Source: Bdellovibrionaceae bacterium UBA5009
Lineage (GTDB): Bacteria; Bdellovibrionota; Bdellovibrionia; Bdellovibrionales; Bdellovibrionaceae
Direction of reading: 5' to 3'
DNA length: 9,115 bases
Assembly: GCA_002396665.1 (NCBI GenBank)
Contig: DGYJ01000017.1
Coordinates: 16,584-25,698, forward strand
In this document: piece by piece, positions 1 through 6,614 of the stretch
Layout: every line of letters starts with the position of its first letter
Position numbering within the stretch: position 1 is the stretch's first letter
The notes under the pieces: model-generated
Seen by the model: the letters and a program-made list of their open reading frames with translations, nothing else
Databases searched by the model: none
Told to the model about the DNA's origin: nothing
Program-made: the position numbers and the translations under genes

Positions 1-1
1 G

Positions 2-442
2 CAGGCCTCAAACCAGCAAGAGGTTGCAGCACGACAGCTGATGGAAAAAATTAAAGAAGCTGAAAAGCATCCGATGTCTCGCGAAGAAATTCAAAAAGGA
101 CTCGATGACTTACAAGCTTTACTAAGCAATCTTGAAAATGATTTAGCAAAGGCTGAAAAAAAAGCAGATGATCGTCTTGCTGTAAAAGTCACAAAATACA
201 GTTCTATGACCCTTGCTGGCTATGCTTTGATTGGTAGCTTTTTAAATAGTAAGCCAAATGGCAATGTCATTCAACAAGGACTTTATTCTGTAATTTACGG
301 TACTGCATATTTTTTATCGTTTTGGATTATAGTGGGCGGATCAAGCTATATCTTTTTGACAAATAAAGAGCTGCACAAACTGCGCAGAATTGTCCACCAG
401 TTAAAATACAAAGTGAAGTCACTAAAATATAGGCTTTCATGA
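2..442 (+). CDS. Coiled-coil membrane protein of unknown function (5' end outside window)
   Basis: I do not recognise this protein. The reading frame is open from the first bases of the window (it reads QASNQQEVAARQL just before the Met at position 41), and that Met has no ribosome binding site at normal distance, so the real start is probably upstream and this is the C-terminal part. Numbering from the Met at 41, residues 14-45 are charged and heptad-like, consistent with a coiled coil. A weak hydrophobic stretch at about 56-69 and a clear membrane segment at about 81-106 (aromatic and Ile/Val rich) follow. The tail, residues 107-133, is strongly basic (Lys/Arg every few residues), which suggests it lies in the cytoplasm. 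The stop codon overlaps the next gene's start as ATGA, so the two are very likely translated together from one mRNA. A structural or envelope-associated role is possible; no enzyme motif is visible. Confidence 0.75.
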   Translation, partial: QASNQQEVAARQLMEKIKEAEKHPMSREEIQKGLDDLQALLSNLENDLAKAEKKADDRLAVKVTKYSSMTLAGYALIGSFLNSKPNGNVIQQGLYSVIYGTAYFLSFWIIVGGSSYIFLTNKELHKLRRIVHQLKYKVKSLKYRLS

Positions 443-1239
443 TTGCTCTTTATAGGTTGGTATTTTTCCTGGCTTTATTTTTTTCGCAGGTGTTTGCACA
501 AACAAACACCTGCGAACTTGTTTTTGCAAACAATGCGCAAATTGAAAATCTTTTTCAAAACACATTGGTAAAATATTTTGAAATCATTGGTGTTGATCAC
601 CAGAATCTTCAAGTCGATGAAAAATTTCTAAAAGACATTAAAAAACTGAGCCTTAAAAAATTAGACTCTCAAAACCTAGACAAGGCCATTTTTGATTTTT
701 ACGAACGAATCGAAATCTACAAATCAAAACGTATTTTTGAATACGACACCAGTTCACAGCCAGCTATTGAGTGGTCTGAAAGACAACTGCTCACTTATCT
801 TATTAAAGACTTTGTTGTCTTTCATAAAATTAAACCCGAAATTGGATTTAAAAAATTCTTAGCCACATCCAGCACAGTACTAAATAATTCTTTTTTAAAA
901 TTTTTAATCGCACCCTACAACTTACCACACAAGCAAGACTTGCAAATGCCCGTATGGTTGTATGATAAAATTTCAGCAACTGGCATAAATGAAAATTTCG
1001 ATCTGATTAATAAATTTTATAAAGATTCAAAAAAACCAGATACCTACCGAAACTTTGCTCGTAAGTACAAATCTGTTGTTTTATTACTTTTGACTTTGTC
1101 TAGCGTTAATAGTCTGGTCAGCACACCTGAAGACTTGAACCAAGCAAAGGTCCAAGCCCTAGAACAAACCTTGAGCGATATGGACCAGGGTCTTGACGCC
1201 TTGGAAGCCCAGATTGATCAACTGAATCATCAGAAATAA
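439..1239 (+). CDS. Exported hypothetical protein with C-terminal membrane segment and coiled coil
   Basis: The family is unknown to me. The 266-residue product starts with a signal peptide: Arg6, a hydrophobic core at about 7-15, and a likely signal peptidase I site after VFA (residue 20). The body (30-200) is rich in Lys, Phe, Ile and Asn with no catalytic motif I can name, and has one Cys at 25 just after the predicted cleavage site. A second hydrophobic stretch at about 211-228 could be a membrane anchor. It is followed by a heptad-like acidic/Gln-rich segment (231-264) that probably forms a coiled coil. The start is fixed by the ATGA overlap with the upstream membrane-protein gene, which suggests translational coupling and a shared job in the envelope. 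The codons for residues 15-26 form a perfect 14-bp stem-loop, described separately. The gene converges on the S9 peptidase gene with a 20-bp gap. Confidence 0.8.
   Translation: MIALYRLVFFLALFFSQVFAQTNTCELVFANNAQIENLFQNTLVKYFEIIGVDHQNLQVDEKFLKDIKKLSLKKLDSQNLDKAIFDFYERIEIYKSKRIFEYDTSSQPAIEWSERQLLTYLIKDFVVFHKIKPEIGFKKFLATSSTVLNNSFLKFLIAPYNLPHKQDLQMPVWLYDKISATGINENFDLINKFYKDSKKPDTYRNFARKYKSVVLLLLTLSSVNSLVSTPEDLNQAKVQALEQTLSDMDQGLDALEAQIDQLNHQK
483..516 (+). other. Perfect 14-bp stem-loop inside the signal-peptide coding region
   Basis: Left arm 483-496 (TTCGCAGGTGTTTG) and right arm 503-516 (CAAACACCTGCGAA) are exact reverse complements, separated by the 6-nt loop CACAAA. On the + strand the stem is followed by CTTGTTTTTG, so it looks like an intrinsic terminator, yet it lies 45 nt into an open gene. 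A perfect 14-bp arm is far beyond chance for a window this size. It could act as an attenuator, an mRNA stability or translation-control element, or a remnant of a palindromic repeat. Its function is not known from the sequence. Confidence 0.75.
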
Positions 1240-1250
1240 TTTTCTAATGC

Positions 1251-1267
1251 TGAAATAAGCTATTTCA
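1251..1267. terminator. Weak AT-rich hairpin between convergent genes (possible bidirectional terminator)
   Basis: TGAAATA (1251-1257) and TATTTCA (1261-1267) form a perfect 7-bp stem with a 3-nt loop. It sits in the short gap between two converging genes and overlaps the minus-strand stop codon (TAG, complement of 1260-1262). Placement suits a shared terminator, but the stem is almost all A-T and neither side has a clean T-tract, so termination would be weak. Confidence 0.3.
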
Positions 1268-3149
1268 AATACTTGCTTAAAAACTTTTCCATGGCTCCGT
1301 AAAATTCGAAACGATTTTCTTCGTTGCGAAAGCCATGACCTTCGTTGTCTTTGACCATATAGGGAACATCAATGCCGCGCTTTTTTAGTGCTTCGACAAC
1401 CTGATCAGACTCGGCCTTATTTACACGCGGGTCTTGGGCCCCTTGGGCAATAAAGAGCGGTGTTTTAAACTTGTCTGCATTCAGGGCAGGTGAAGTTTTG
1501 GTCATTTGTTCTTTGTCTTTTTCTGGATCCCCCACCATTTCATAAAGCTTTTCTAATTCTGTTTTCCAATAGGGCGGAATTGTTTTCATGAACGTAAATA
1601 AATTTGAAACGCCAACATAGTCCACGCCGCATTTGTAAAGTTCTGGGTTTGTTGTCAGGGCTGAAAGTGTAGCGTACCCACCATAACTTCCACCGTAGAT
1701 GCAAATTTTATTGGGATTTGCAATTCCTTCGGAAATCATCCAACGAACTCCATCAGTGATATCATCATTCATTTTTAGTCCCCACTGTTTGAATGAGGCT
1801 TCAAAGAATTTTTTCCCGTACCCAGTGGATCCGCGAAAATTCATACTCAAAACAGCAAAACCACTGTTTGTTAAAAATTGAACTTCGCGCTGAAACCCCC
1901 ACTCGTCCCTTGCCCAGGGTCCTCCGTGGACACGCACAACGACAGGCAAATTTTTATCTCCAGCGCCGACGGGTTTTGACAAATATCCATGAATTGTTAG
2001 GCCATCGCGGGATTTGTATTTGATCGGCAGCATTTCTGACATTTTTTCAATAGGCAATAGATCGCGAAAAGAAATGATCTCTTGCAAAGTGTCCTTGTCA
2101 GCATTGTAGATATAAACTGCGCCAAAACTGCGATCTGAATATGTTCTTGCGATATATGTTTTTTCTTTTTTATCAGCACTTAAATAGCGAATATCTTCGC
2201 CCTTAGGAATTCGATCCAATACCGTATTGAAAACTTTTTCTGTCCGAGCATCAAAAAAAGAAATCTCTCTTTTCCAAGTAATATAAGTGACGGCCTCTAA
2301 TACTTTTCGTTCTTTATTAAAACTGATGCCATCAATATCTACTTCAGAATGCTGAAATAAAATTTTTGTCTCTTTTGCTGTTTCTGGATCAAATTCAACC
2401 AATGAAACACGGTCCCTTCCTAAATTTGAAAGAGCATAGATTTTTTTGTTGTCGGCCATAAAAGCCTCTGGAGAAAAACTTTCCTTATGTCCAAAGCTTA
2501 GAATTTTTTTAAACTTATCTGTTTCGTTTTTGCGATATAAAACATTTGTTTTTAATCCTTCGCTTTGCATGGCGATACGGACTCGACCTAAATGGTCTGT
2601 CACCCAACCAGTGACTGATCCTGGATTTTGAGCTACAAGTTTAGATTTTCCAGTCTTCACATTTAAGCGATAGACATCAAAAATTTCTTTGTTGCGCCGA
2701 TTGTGCTGCACCAGGATTTCATTATCGCTCACGTTTTCAAGAGCATCTAAAACAGAAGCCCGCGTTTTTTCATAATTCGTCAAATCCTTTGCCGTAGCGG
2801 TTTTCACGTCGACTGAAAAAACGTGAAAATTTTCATCCCCATTAAAATCTTTTGAAAAAAGGATCGAATTATTCCCTTTCCAAAAAAATTGTGAAATATC
2901 GCGATCTTTAAGATCGGTTAATCTTTTTTCAGATTTTGAGTCATTAATTTCACGCACGTAAATGTTCATGCGGGATTCATAGGGTTTTAAATAGGCAACT
3001 TTCAGTCCATCGGGCGAAATCGCATGGGCAGCTTCTGGTGGGTTTTTAAAAAAATCTTTTACAGTTAAATTGTTGGCCGCAAAGCCATCGAATCCAAGGC
3101 TCAATAAAATAACGAATAAAAGGACCAAAGTTTGTCTTTGAGTATGCAT
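1260..3149 (-). CDS. Exported S9 family serine peptidase (prolyl oligopeptidase / acylaminoacyl-peptidase type)
   Basis: Serine peptidase of clan SC, family S9, which cleaves short peptides, often removing N-terminal di- or oligopeptides. The 629-residue product has a signal peptide (hydrophobic core about 8-20, likely cut after GFA at 24), so it should act in the periplasm or outside. Residues about 40-360 form a WD/TolB-like beta-propeller typical of the family. The C-terminal alpha/beta hydrolase domain (about 370-629) carries HGGP (408-411, oxyanion region), the nucleophile elbow GGSYGG with Ser488, Asp573 in QDPRV and His605 in EGHGF. Order and spacing of this triad fit S9 enzymes, and length is normal for the dipeptidyl/acylaminoacyl-peptidase branch. 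The ATG start is supported by GAGAGG (complement of 3155-3160) five bases upstream. It is transcribed divergently from the subtilase gene. Substrate preference cannot be told from the sequence. Confidence 0.93.
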   Translation of the reverse strand: MHTQRQTLVLLFVILLSLGFDGFAANNLTVKDFFKNPPEAAHAISPDGLKVAYLKPYESRMNIYVREINDSKSEKRLTDLKDRDISQFFWKGNNSILFSKDFNGDENFHVFSVDVKTATAKDLTNYEKTRASVLDALENVSDNEILVQHNRRNKEIFDVYRLNVKTGKSKLVAQNPGSVTGWVTDHLGRVRIAMQSEGLKTNVLYRKNETDKFKKILSFGHKESFSPEAFMADNKKIYALSNLGRDRVSLVEFDPETAKETKILFQHSEVDIDGISFNKERKVLEAVTYITWKREISFFDARTEKVFNTVLDRIPKGEDIRYLSADKKEKTYIARTYSDRSFGAVYIYNADKDTLQEIISFRDLLPIEKMSEMLPIKYKSRDGLTIHGYLSKPVGAGDKNLPVVVRVHGGPWARDEWGFQREVQFLTNSGFAVLSMNFRGSTGYGKKFFEASFKQWGLKMNDDITDGVRWMISEGIANPNKICIYGGSYGGYATLSALTTNPELYKCGVDYVGVSNLFTFMKTIPPYWKTELEKLYEMVGDPEKDKEQMTKTSPALNADKFKTPLFIAQGAQDPRVNKAESDQVVEALKKRGIDVPYMVKDNEGHGFRNEENRFEFYGAMEKFLSKYLK

Positions 3150-3173
3150 AAGTACCTCTCTTTATCAGGATTG

Positions 3174-3202
3174 ATTTAAGGCCCTTTCAAAACTCTTGTC
3201 AC
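3174..3202 (-). promoter_or_regulatory. Candidate sigma-70-type promoter for the S9 peptidase gene
   Basis: On the minus strand GTGACA (complement of 3197-3202, five of six matches to TTGACA) is followed after exactly 17 bp by TTAAAT (complement of 3174-3179, four of six to TATAAT). Transcription would start near 3166, giving a short leader that still includes the GAGAGG ribosome binding site. Pattern-based only. Confidence 0.4.
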
Positions 3203-3305
3203 TTTGACTAAAGGCTAGTTTTTTGGTCTCGACTCATTGGTTGGATTTAAACTTCCGATGAATTCACCGGGTGGTCTTCGAAACATGTCTGTTGAGATAA
3301 CCGCC

Positions 3306-3311
3306 AGGGAG
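3306..3311 (+). promoter_or_regulatory. Ribosome binding site AGGGAG deciding the subtilase start
   Basis: AGGGAG lies six bases before the ATG at 3318. The frame is open further upstream to a TTG at 3237 and has ATGs at 3258 and 3285, but starting at any of these would bury the lipoprotein signal peptide. This site and the signal peptide agree on 3318. Confidence 0.75.
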
Positions 3312-3317
3312 TTCGAC

Positions 3318-4613
3318 ATGGAAGTTATTAAGTTTCTCCTCGCGGTGGGGTTTGCGTCTACATTAATGGCCTGTGCTCAAAAGACAGAGCAAAGCGTAGA
3401 TGCGGCCGTTACACAAGCCAGTTGTGGCGGAATGATTTATCAGAACCGATTCATTGTTGAATGGGAAGATGGTCATACATCGATCGAGAATGCTGAAAGC
3501 TACGAAAAATTCAAATCTGAATTTGTTAAATCGAACTTAAAAGAAATCAAAAAATTCTATAAAGATCAAGAAGTGCAAATGCTACCACTGCAAGATAGCT
3601 CTGTCACTGTTGATGAAAAAATTATGCCCACATCAACTGTTTCACAAAATGCAACAGCGACAACTTATTGGGGACAACAAAAAGTCCAAGCTGATCAATT
3701 GTGGAATCTGGGAATTAAAGGAAAAGGCGTCACCGTTGCCGTTGTTGATAGCTATGTTCAAGCTGACCATCCGCAACTTTTCACAAGGTTATCCATAAAT
3801 ACTGCAGAAATTCCGAACAATGGAATTGATGACGATGGCAATGGCTATGTTGACGACTACTATTCCGTAGATTTTAGAGATGAACCCACAACAGGAAAAG
3901 AAAGCGTCCATGGAACACATGTTGCTGGAATTATCTTGGCTGACTCTGCAGTTCCGTCTGCGGACAGCAGTAGTCCTGCAATGAAGGGAATGGCCCCTGA
4001 GGCAAATTTAATTCCGGCTCCTTTTATTAATTCTTCTGGTTCTGGTTCTCTATCAAATGCAATTTTAGCCTTAAACTATGCCGCCAAACGAGGGGCACAG
4101 ATTATAAATAACAGTTGGGGCGGAGCTGGGTGCGAAGGTGGCAAAGCCTTGCAAAGCACCTTTGTTGATTTGGACAAACAGGGAATTTTACTAACTGTTG
4201 CTGCAGGAAATTCTTCCCATGACATTGGCGATTCGCCAGAATACCCTGCCGCTTTCAACTTGGCGAATCAGATCACTGTTGCCTCTTCTGGAGCGTCTGA
4301 CTTTATGTCTTACTTTTCAAACTCGAGTAATAAATTGGTACACATCGCTGCCCCGGGCGAAAATATTTATAGCACTGTGCCTTTTAATAAATACGCAGAC
4401 ACTTTGAGTGGAACAAGTATGGCTTCACCTTTTGTTGCTGGTGCAGCTGCACTGCTGAAGAGCGCTTACCCAAAGGCCACTTCAGTTCAAATTAAAGATG
4501 CCTTGCTAACGACGGCAGAGTATTCTCAAAATAATCAATTCCGCGTAACTTCGCGTGGACGAATGAATGTGTACAAAGCTTACCTGAAGCTTCAGTCTGT
4601 CATGGGAAATTGA
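3318..4613 (+). CDS. Subtilisin-like serine protease (family S8), predicted lipoprotein
   Basis: Secreted subtilase of 431 residues. It begins with a lipoprotein signal peptide: Lys5, a hydrophobic core, and lipobox LMAC with Cys19, so the mature enzyme should be lipid-anchored. Ala follows the Cys, with no Asp avoidance signal, which suits the outer membrane. Residues about 38-110 probably act as the propeptide or chaperone region. The catalytic domain (about 115-425) has the triad Asp144 (AVVDS), His198 (HGTHVAG) and Ser367 (GTSMASP), plus oxyanion Asn298 (AAGNS). The usual Gly two residues after Asp144 is replaced by Tyr146 (DSY instead of DSG/DTG). An acidic loop at 169-180 has a DxDxNGxxD pattern likely to bind calcium, seen in some bacterial subtilases. 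It is divergent from the S9 peptidase and ends 8 bp from the converging MORN-protein gene. Likely role: extracytoplasmic protein breakdown or maturation; the substrate is unknown. Confidence 0.93.
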   Translation: MEVIKFLLAVGFASTLMACAQKTEQSVDAAVTQASCGGMIYQNRFIVEWEDGHTSIENAESYEKFKSEFVKSNLKEIKKFYKDQEVQMLPLQDSSVTVDEKIMPTSTVSQNATATTYWGQQKVQADQLWNLGIKGKGVTVAVVDSYVQADHPQLFTRLSINTAEIPNNGIDDDGNGYVDDYYSVDFRDEPTTGKESVHGTHVAGIILADSAVPSADSSSPAMKGMAPEANLIPAPFINSSGSGSLSNAILALNYAAKRGAQIINNSWGGAGCEGGKALQSTFVDLDKQGILLTVAAGNSSHDIGDSPEYPAAFNLANQITVASSGASDFMSYFSNSSNKLVHIAAPGENIYSTVPFNKYADTLSGTSMASPFVAGAAALLKSAYPKATSVQIKDALLTTAEYSQNNQFRVTSRGRMNVYKAYLKLQSVMGN

Positions 4614-4621
4614 CTTGATGA

Positions 4622-5167
4622 TTATTGAGTTTTCTTTTTGGGCTTATGTGATCGCAAGCCTTTAGGCATAAATTTTAAAGTCGGCCTTCCGAACTTATCG
4701 TAATCAACTTGTTCGCCGTCCAATTGACCTTTTTTGTAACGTCGAAGAGTGCTGATTTTTCCGTTTTCAAAATATGTTTTTTCTTCGCCTTCTTTTTCGC
4801 CATCAATGTAGTTTGATTCATAAACAAGAAGACCTTTTTCATTAAATTTTTTCATTGGGCCGCTGCGCTTGCCATCTTTCCAGCTTTCTAACATCTCGCC
4901 AGAATCATCTTTTGTTTTAAGCTCAATTCTTTGCTTGTTTTGGCAAGTGACTGTCAGCCTTGGTGATTTCGAATCCTTATCTGGAACTGACGAGTACATT
5001 CCATCCTGGGAAAAAGATTCACAAATTTTTTCATTCACTTCCAATGTGACTTTTTTACCATCACTATTCTGAAAGACGCGCTTGTCGCTACTTTCTCTGT
5101 GATTGATGTCGTTGATTTGCGAAAATGACGCAAGACCAGTCAATAAAATCGCCTTCAAAATTAACAT
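4622..5167 (-). CDS. Exported protein with MORN-variant repeats
   Basis: The 181-residue product begins with a hydrophobic signal-like segment (residues 3-16), with a possible cleavage after LASFS, so it is probably periplasmic or surface-exposed. Residues about 94-162 hold three imperfect copies of the short MORN-variant repeat (roughly aromatic-x-x-G-x-x-x-G...G), with centres at about 98-112, 120-136 and 143-160. Such repeats form beta-hairpin stacks; a molecular function is rarely known. Two cysteines (49 and 75) in the N-terminal part could form a disulphide. The C-terminus is strongly basic (KPKKKT). Databases sometimes label this repeat family 'YwqK antitoxin', but there is no toxin partner here. 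Start: ATG at 5167 with GAGAGG (complement of 5174-5179) six bases upstream, the same ribosome binding site as the S9 peptidase gene. It is monocistronic and convergent with the subtilase gene. Confidence 0.85.
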   Translation of the reverse strand: MLILKAILLTGLASFSQINDINHRESSDKRVFQNSDGKKVTLEVNEKICESFSQDGMYSSVPDKDSKSPRLTVTCQNKQRIELKTKDDSGEMLESWKDGKRSGPMKKFNEKGLLVYESNYIDGEKEGEEKTYFENGKISTLRRYKKGQLDGEQVDYDKFGRPTLKFMPKGLRSHKPKKKTQ

Positions 5168-5188
5168 TCAGCACCTCTCAAAGTCTTG

Positions 5189-5222
5189 ATTCTATCATTT
5201 TTCTATTCATTCGTTTTGTCAC
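5189..5222 (-). promoter_or_regulatory. Candidate promoter for the MORN-repeat protein gene
   Basis: On the minus strand GTGACA (complement of 5217-5222) is followed after 17 bp by AATGAT (complement of 5194-5199, four of six to TATAAT). An overlapping alternative is TAGAAT (complement of 5189-5194, five of six) preceded by TGA, as in an extended -10 element. Either would give a leader of about 15-20 nt containing the GAGAGG site. Confidence 0.4.
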
Positions 5223-5253
5223 GCGTTATTTCGCTTTGCGTAGACATTGAAGA

Positions 5254-5279
5254 CATGGACTAAACCCCTGGTTTCCATG
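5254..5279. other. Bulged 10-bp hairpin upstream of asnS
   Basis: CATGG (5254-5258) pairs with CCATG (5275-5279), and AAACC (5262-5266) pairs with GGTTT (5270-5274). The loop is 3 nt (CCT) and a 3-nt bulge (ACT, 5259-5261) sits on the left side. It lies 22 bp before the asnS ribosome binding site. No T-tract follows, so it is not a terminator. It could be a leader RNA structure or a protein-binding dyad between the divergent genes. Confidence 0.45.
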
Positions 5280-5301
5280 GTAGAAAAGAACCTTGTCTTC
5301 G

Positions 5302-5307
5302 AAGGAG
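5302..5307 (+). promoter_or_regulatory. Ribosome binding site AAGGAG deciding the asnS start
   Basis: AAGGAG lies six bases before the ATG at 5314. The frame is also open to a TTG at 5293, but that has no site of its own, and the protein beginning at 5314 (MRHYISDL) aligns in length with known AsnS proteins. Confidence 0.8.
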
Positions 5308-5313
5308 ATTTTA

Positions 5314-6603
5314 ATGCGTCACTATATTTCGGATCTTAAAAAATTGGTTGGTGAGAAGGTCACCCTTAAAGGTTGGGCTTATCAAACACGATCTTCTGGA
5401 AAAGTAAAATTTTTAGAATTGCGTGATGGAACTGGAATTGTTCCTTGCGTGTTGTTTAAAGGTGAAACTTCGGATGATTCTATCGCATTATTTGATCAGA
5501 TCACCCAAGAGTCTTCTGTTAAAGTTGTTGGCGTTGTTCGAAAACATCCAAAACATGAAAACGTTTTCGAGATCGGCGCAGAAACTGTTGAACTTATTTC
5601 TAAATCTGAAAATTATCCGATTTCACCTAAAGACCATGGAACAGATTTCTTGATGGAAAATCGCCACCTTTGGTTGCGATCAAAAAGACAGCACGCTATT
5701 CTTCGCATTCGTCATGAAATCATCATGGCTATTCGTGATTTTTTTGATGGCCGCGGCTTTACTCTGACTGATGCGCCAATATTCACACCAAGTGCCTGTG
5801 AAGGAACAAGCAACTTATTTGAAACAAAATATTTTGATGAAAAAATGTATTTGTCCCAGTCTGGCCAATTGTACATGGAAGCCACAGCTGCTGCCCTTGG
5901 TAAAGTTTATTGCTTTGGCCCAACCTTTCGCGCAGAAAAATCTAAAACTCGCCGCCATTTGATCGAGTTCTGGATGGTCGAACCCGAAGTCGCCTTCAAT
6001 GACATGTATGACAATATGGAATTGGCTGAGCAATTTGTTGAATACATTGTTCAGAGAACAATTAAAAATCGTCCAGAGGAATTTAAAGTTCTTGAGCGTG
6101 ACATGAGCAAGCTTGAAAATATCAAAGGCCCATTCCCGCGCCTTCACTACACTGAAGCTGCGCAAATGGTGAAAAAAGAAAATCCAGAATTTAATATTGG
6201 TGATGATTTTGGCGCTCCAGATGAAACGATTATCAGTTCTAAATTTGATCGCCCAGTTTTTGTCCATCACTATCCGCAAGCGATCAAAGCTTTCTATATG
6301 AAAGAAGATCCAAAAGAGCCCGGCTATGCCATGGGTTGTGATTTGTTGGCCACTGAAGGCTACGGGGAAATTATTGGTGGTGGTCAACGCGAAGAAAGTA
6401 TTGAAAAACTTTTAGTAAAAATTAAAGAACACAAGCTCGATGAAAAAGATTTCCAATGGTACTTGGACATTCGAAGATTTGGATCCTTTCCACACAGTGG
6501 ATTTGGATTGGGCATCGAAAGAACAGTGACTTGGATCTGTGGCCTTCCGCATGTGCGTGAAACAATTCCGTTCCCACGCTTGTATGGTCGTAGTCACCCT
6601 TAA
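5314..6603 (+). CDS. asnS: Asparagine--tRNA ligase
   Basis: Class IIb aminoacyl-tRNA synthetase that charges tRNA-Asn with asparagine in the cytoplasm using ATP. The 429-residue product matches the Bacillus-type AsnS from memory over nearly its whole length, including the block YPISPKDHGTDFLM (101-114) and HLWLRSKRQ (118-126). Residues about 1-100 form the OB-fold anticodon-binding domain (LKGWAYQTRSSGK near the start). The catalytic core follows: SACEGTSNLF (160-169), which in AsnS proteins sets amino-acid recognition; motif 2 with FRAE (205-208) and HLIEFWMVEPE (215-225); and motif 3 GFGLGIER (396-403). All key class II residues look intact. It is the first gene of the carboxylase cluster: its stop codon TAA is part of the next gene's AAGGAG. 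A direct AsnS gene means tRNA-Asn need not be made through the amidotransferase route, though the window cannot exclude that route as well. Confidence 0.96.
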   Translation: MRHYISDLKKLVGEKVTLKGWAYQTRSSGKVKFLELRDGTGIVPCVLFKGETSDDSIALFDQITQESSVKVVGVVRKHPKHENVFEIGAETVELISKSENYPISPKDHGTDFLMENRHLWLRSKRQHAILRIRHEIIMAIRDFFDGRGFTLTDAPIFTPSACEGTSNLFETKYFDEKMYLSQSGQLYMEATAAALGKVYCFGPTFRAEKSKTRRHLIEFWMVEPEVAFNDMYDNMELAEQFVEYIVQRTIKNRPEEFKVLERDMSKLENIKGPFPRLHYTEAAQMVKKENPEFNIGDDFGAPDETIISSKFDRPVFVHHYPQAIKAFYMKEDPKEPGYAMGCDLLATEGYGEIIGGGQREESIEKLLVKIKEHKLDEKDFQWYLDIRRFGSFPHSGFGLGIERTVTWICGLPHVRETIPFPRLYGRSHP

Positions 6604-6614
6604 GGAGAATTGCA

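Noticed and set aside
3237..3317. Longer N-terminus of the subtilase from a TTG at 3237 or ATGs at 3258 and 3285
   Set aside because: The ATG at 3318 has a good ribosome binding site and begins a textbook lipoprotein signal peptide, which the longer forms would bury.
4584..4595. 12-bp palindrome CTGAAGCTTCAG near the subtilase 3' end
   Set aside because: It folds to only four base pairs with a four-base loop and no T-tract; its codons fit the protein sequence and no regulatory role is indicated.
4641..4660. GGCTT...AAGCC inverted repeat as a terminator for the subtilase gene
   Set aside because: Only five base pairs with a 10-nt loop and a broken T stretch, inside the coding region of the opposite gene; likely chance.
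5293..5313. asnS starting at TTG 5293
   Set aside because: The ATG at 5314 has AAGGAG at ideal spacing, and the extra seven residues match nothing in AsnS proteins.
5168..5313. T-box riboswitch in front of asnS
   Set aside because: Neither the conserved T-box/antiterminator sequence nor a downstream terminator hairpin is present, and the leader is too short.
5815..6387. 190-codon open frame on the minus strand inside asnS
   Set aside because: It lies wholly antisense to a highly conserved synthetase core and its composition looks like a reverse-frame shadow (Phe, His and Ile rich). It has no domain I recognise.
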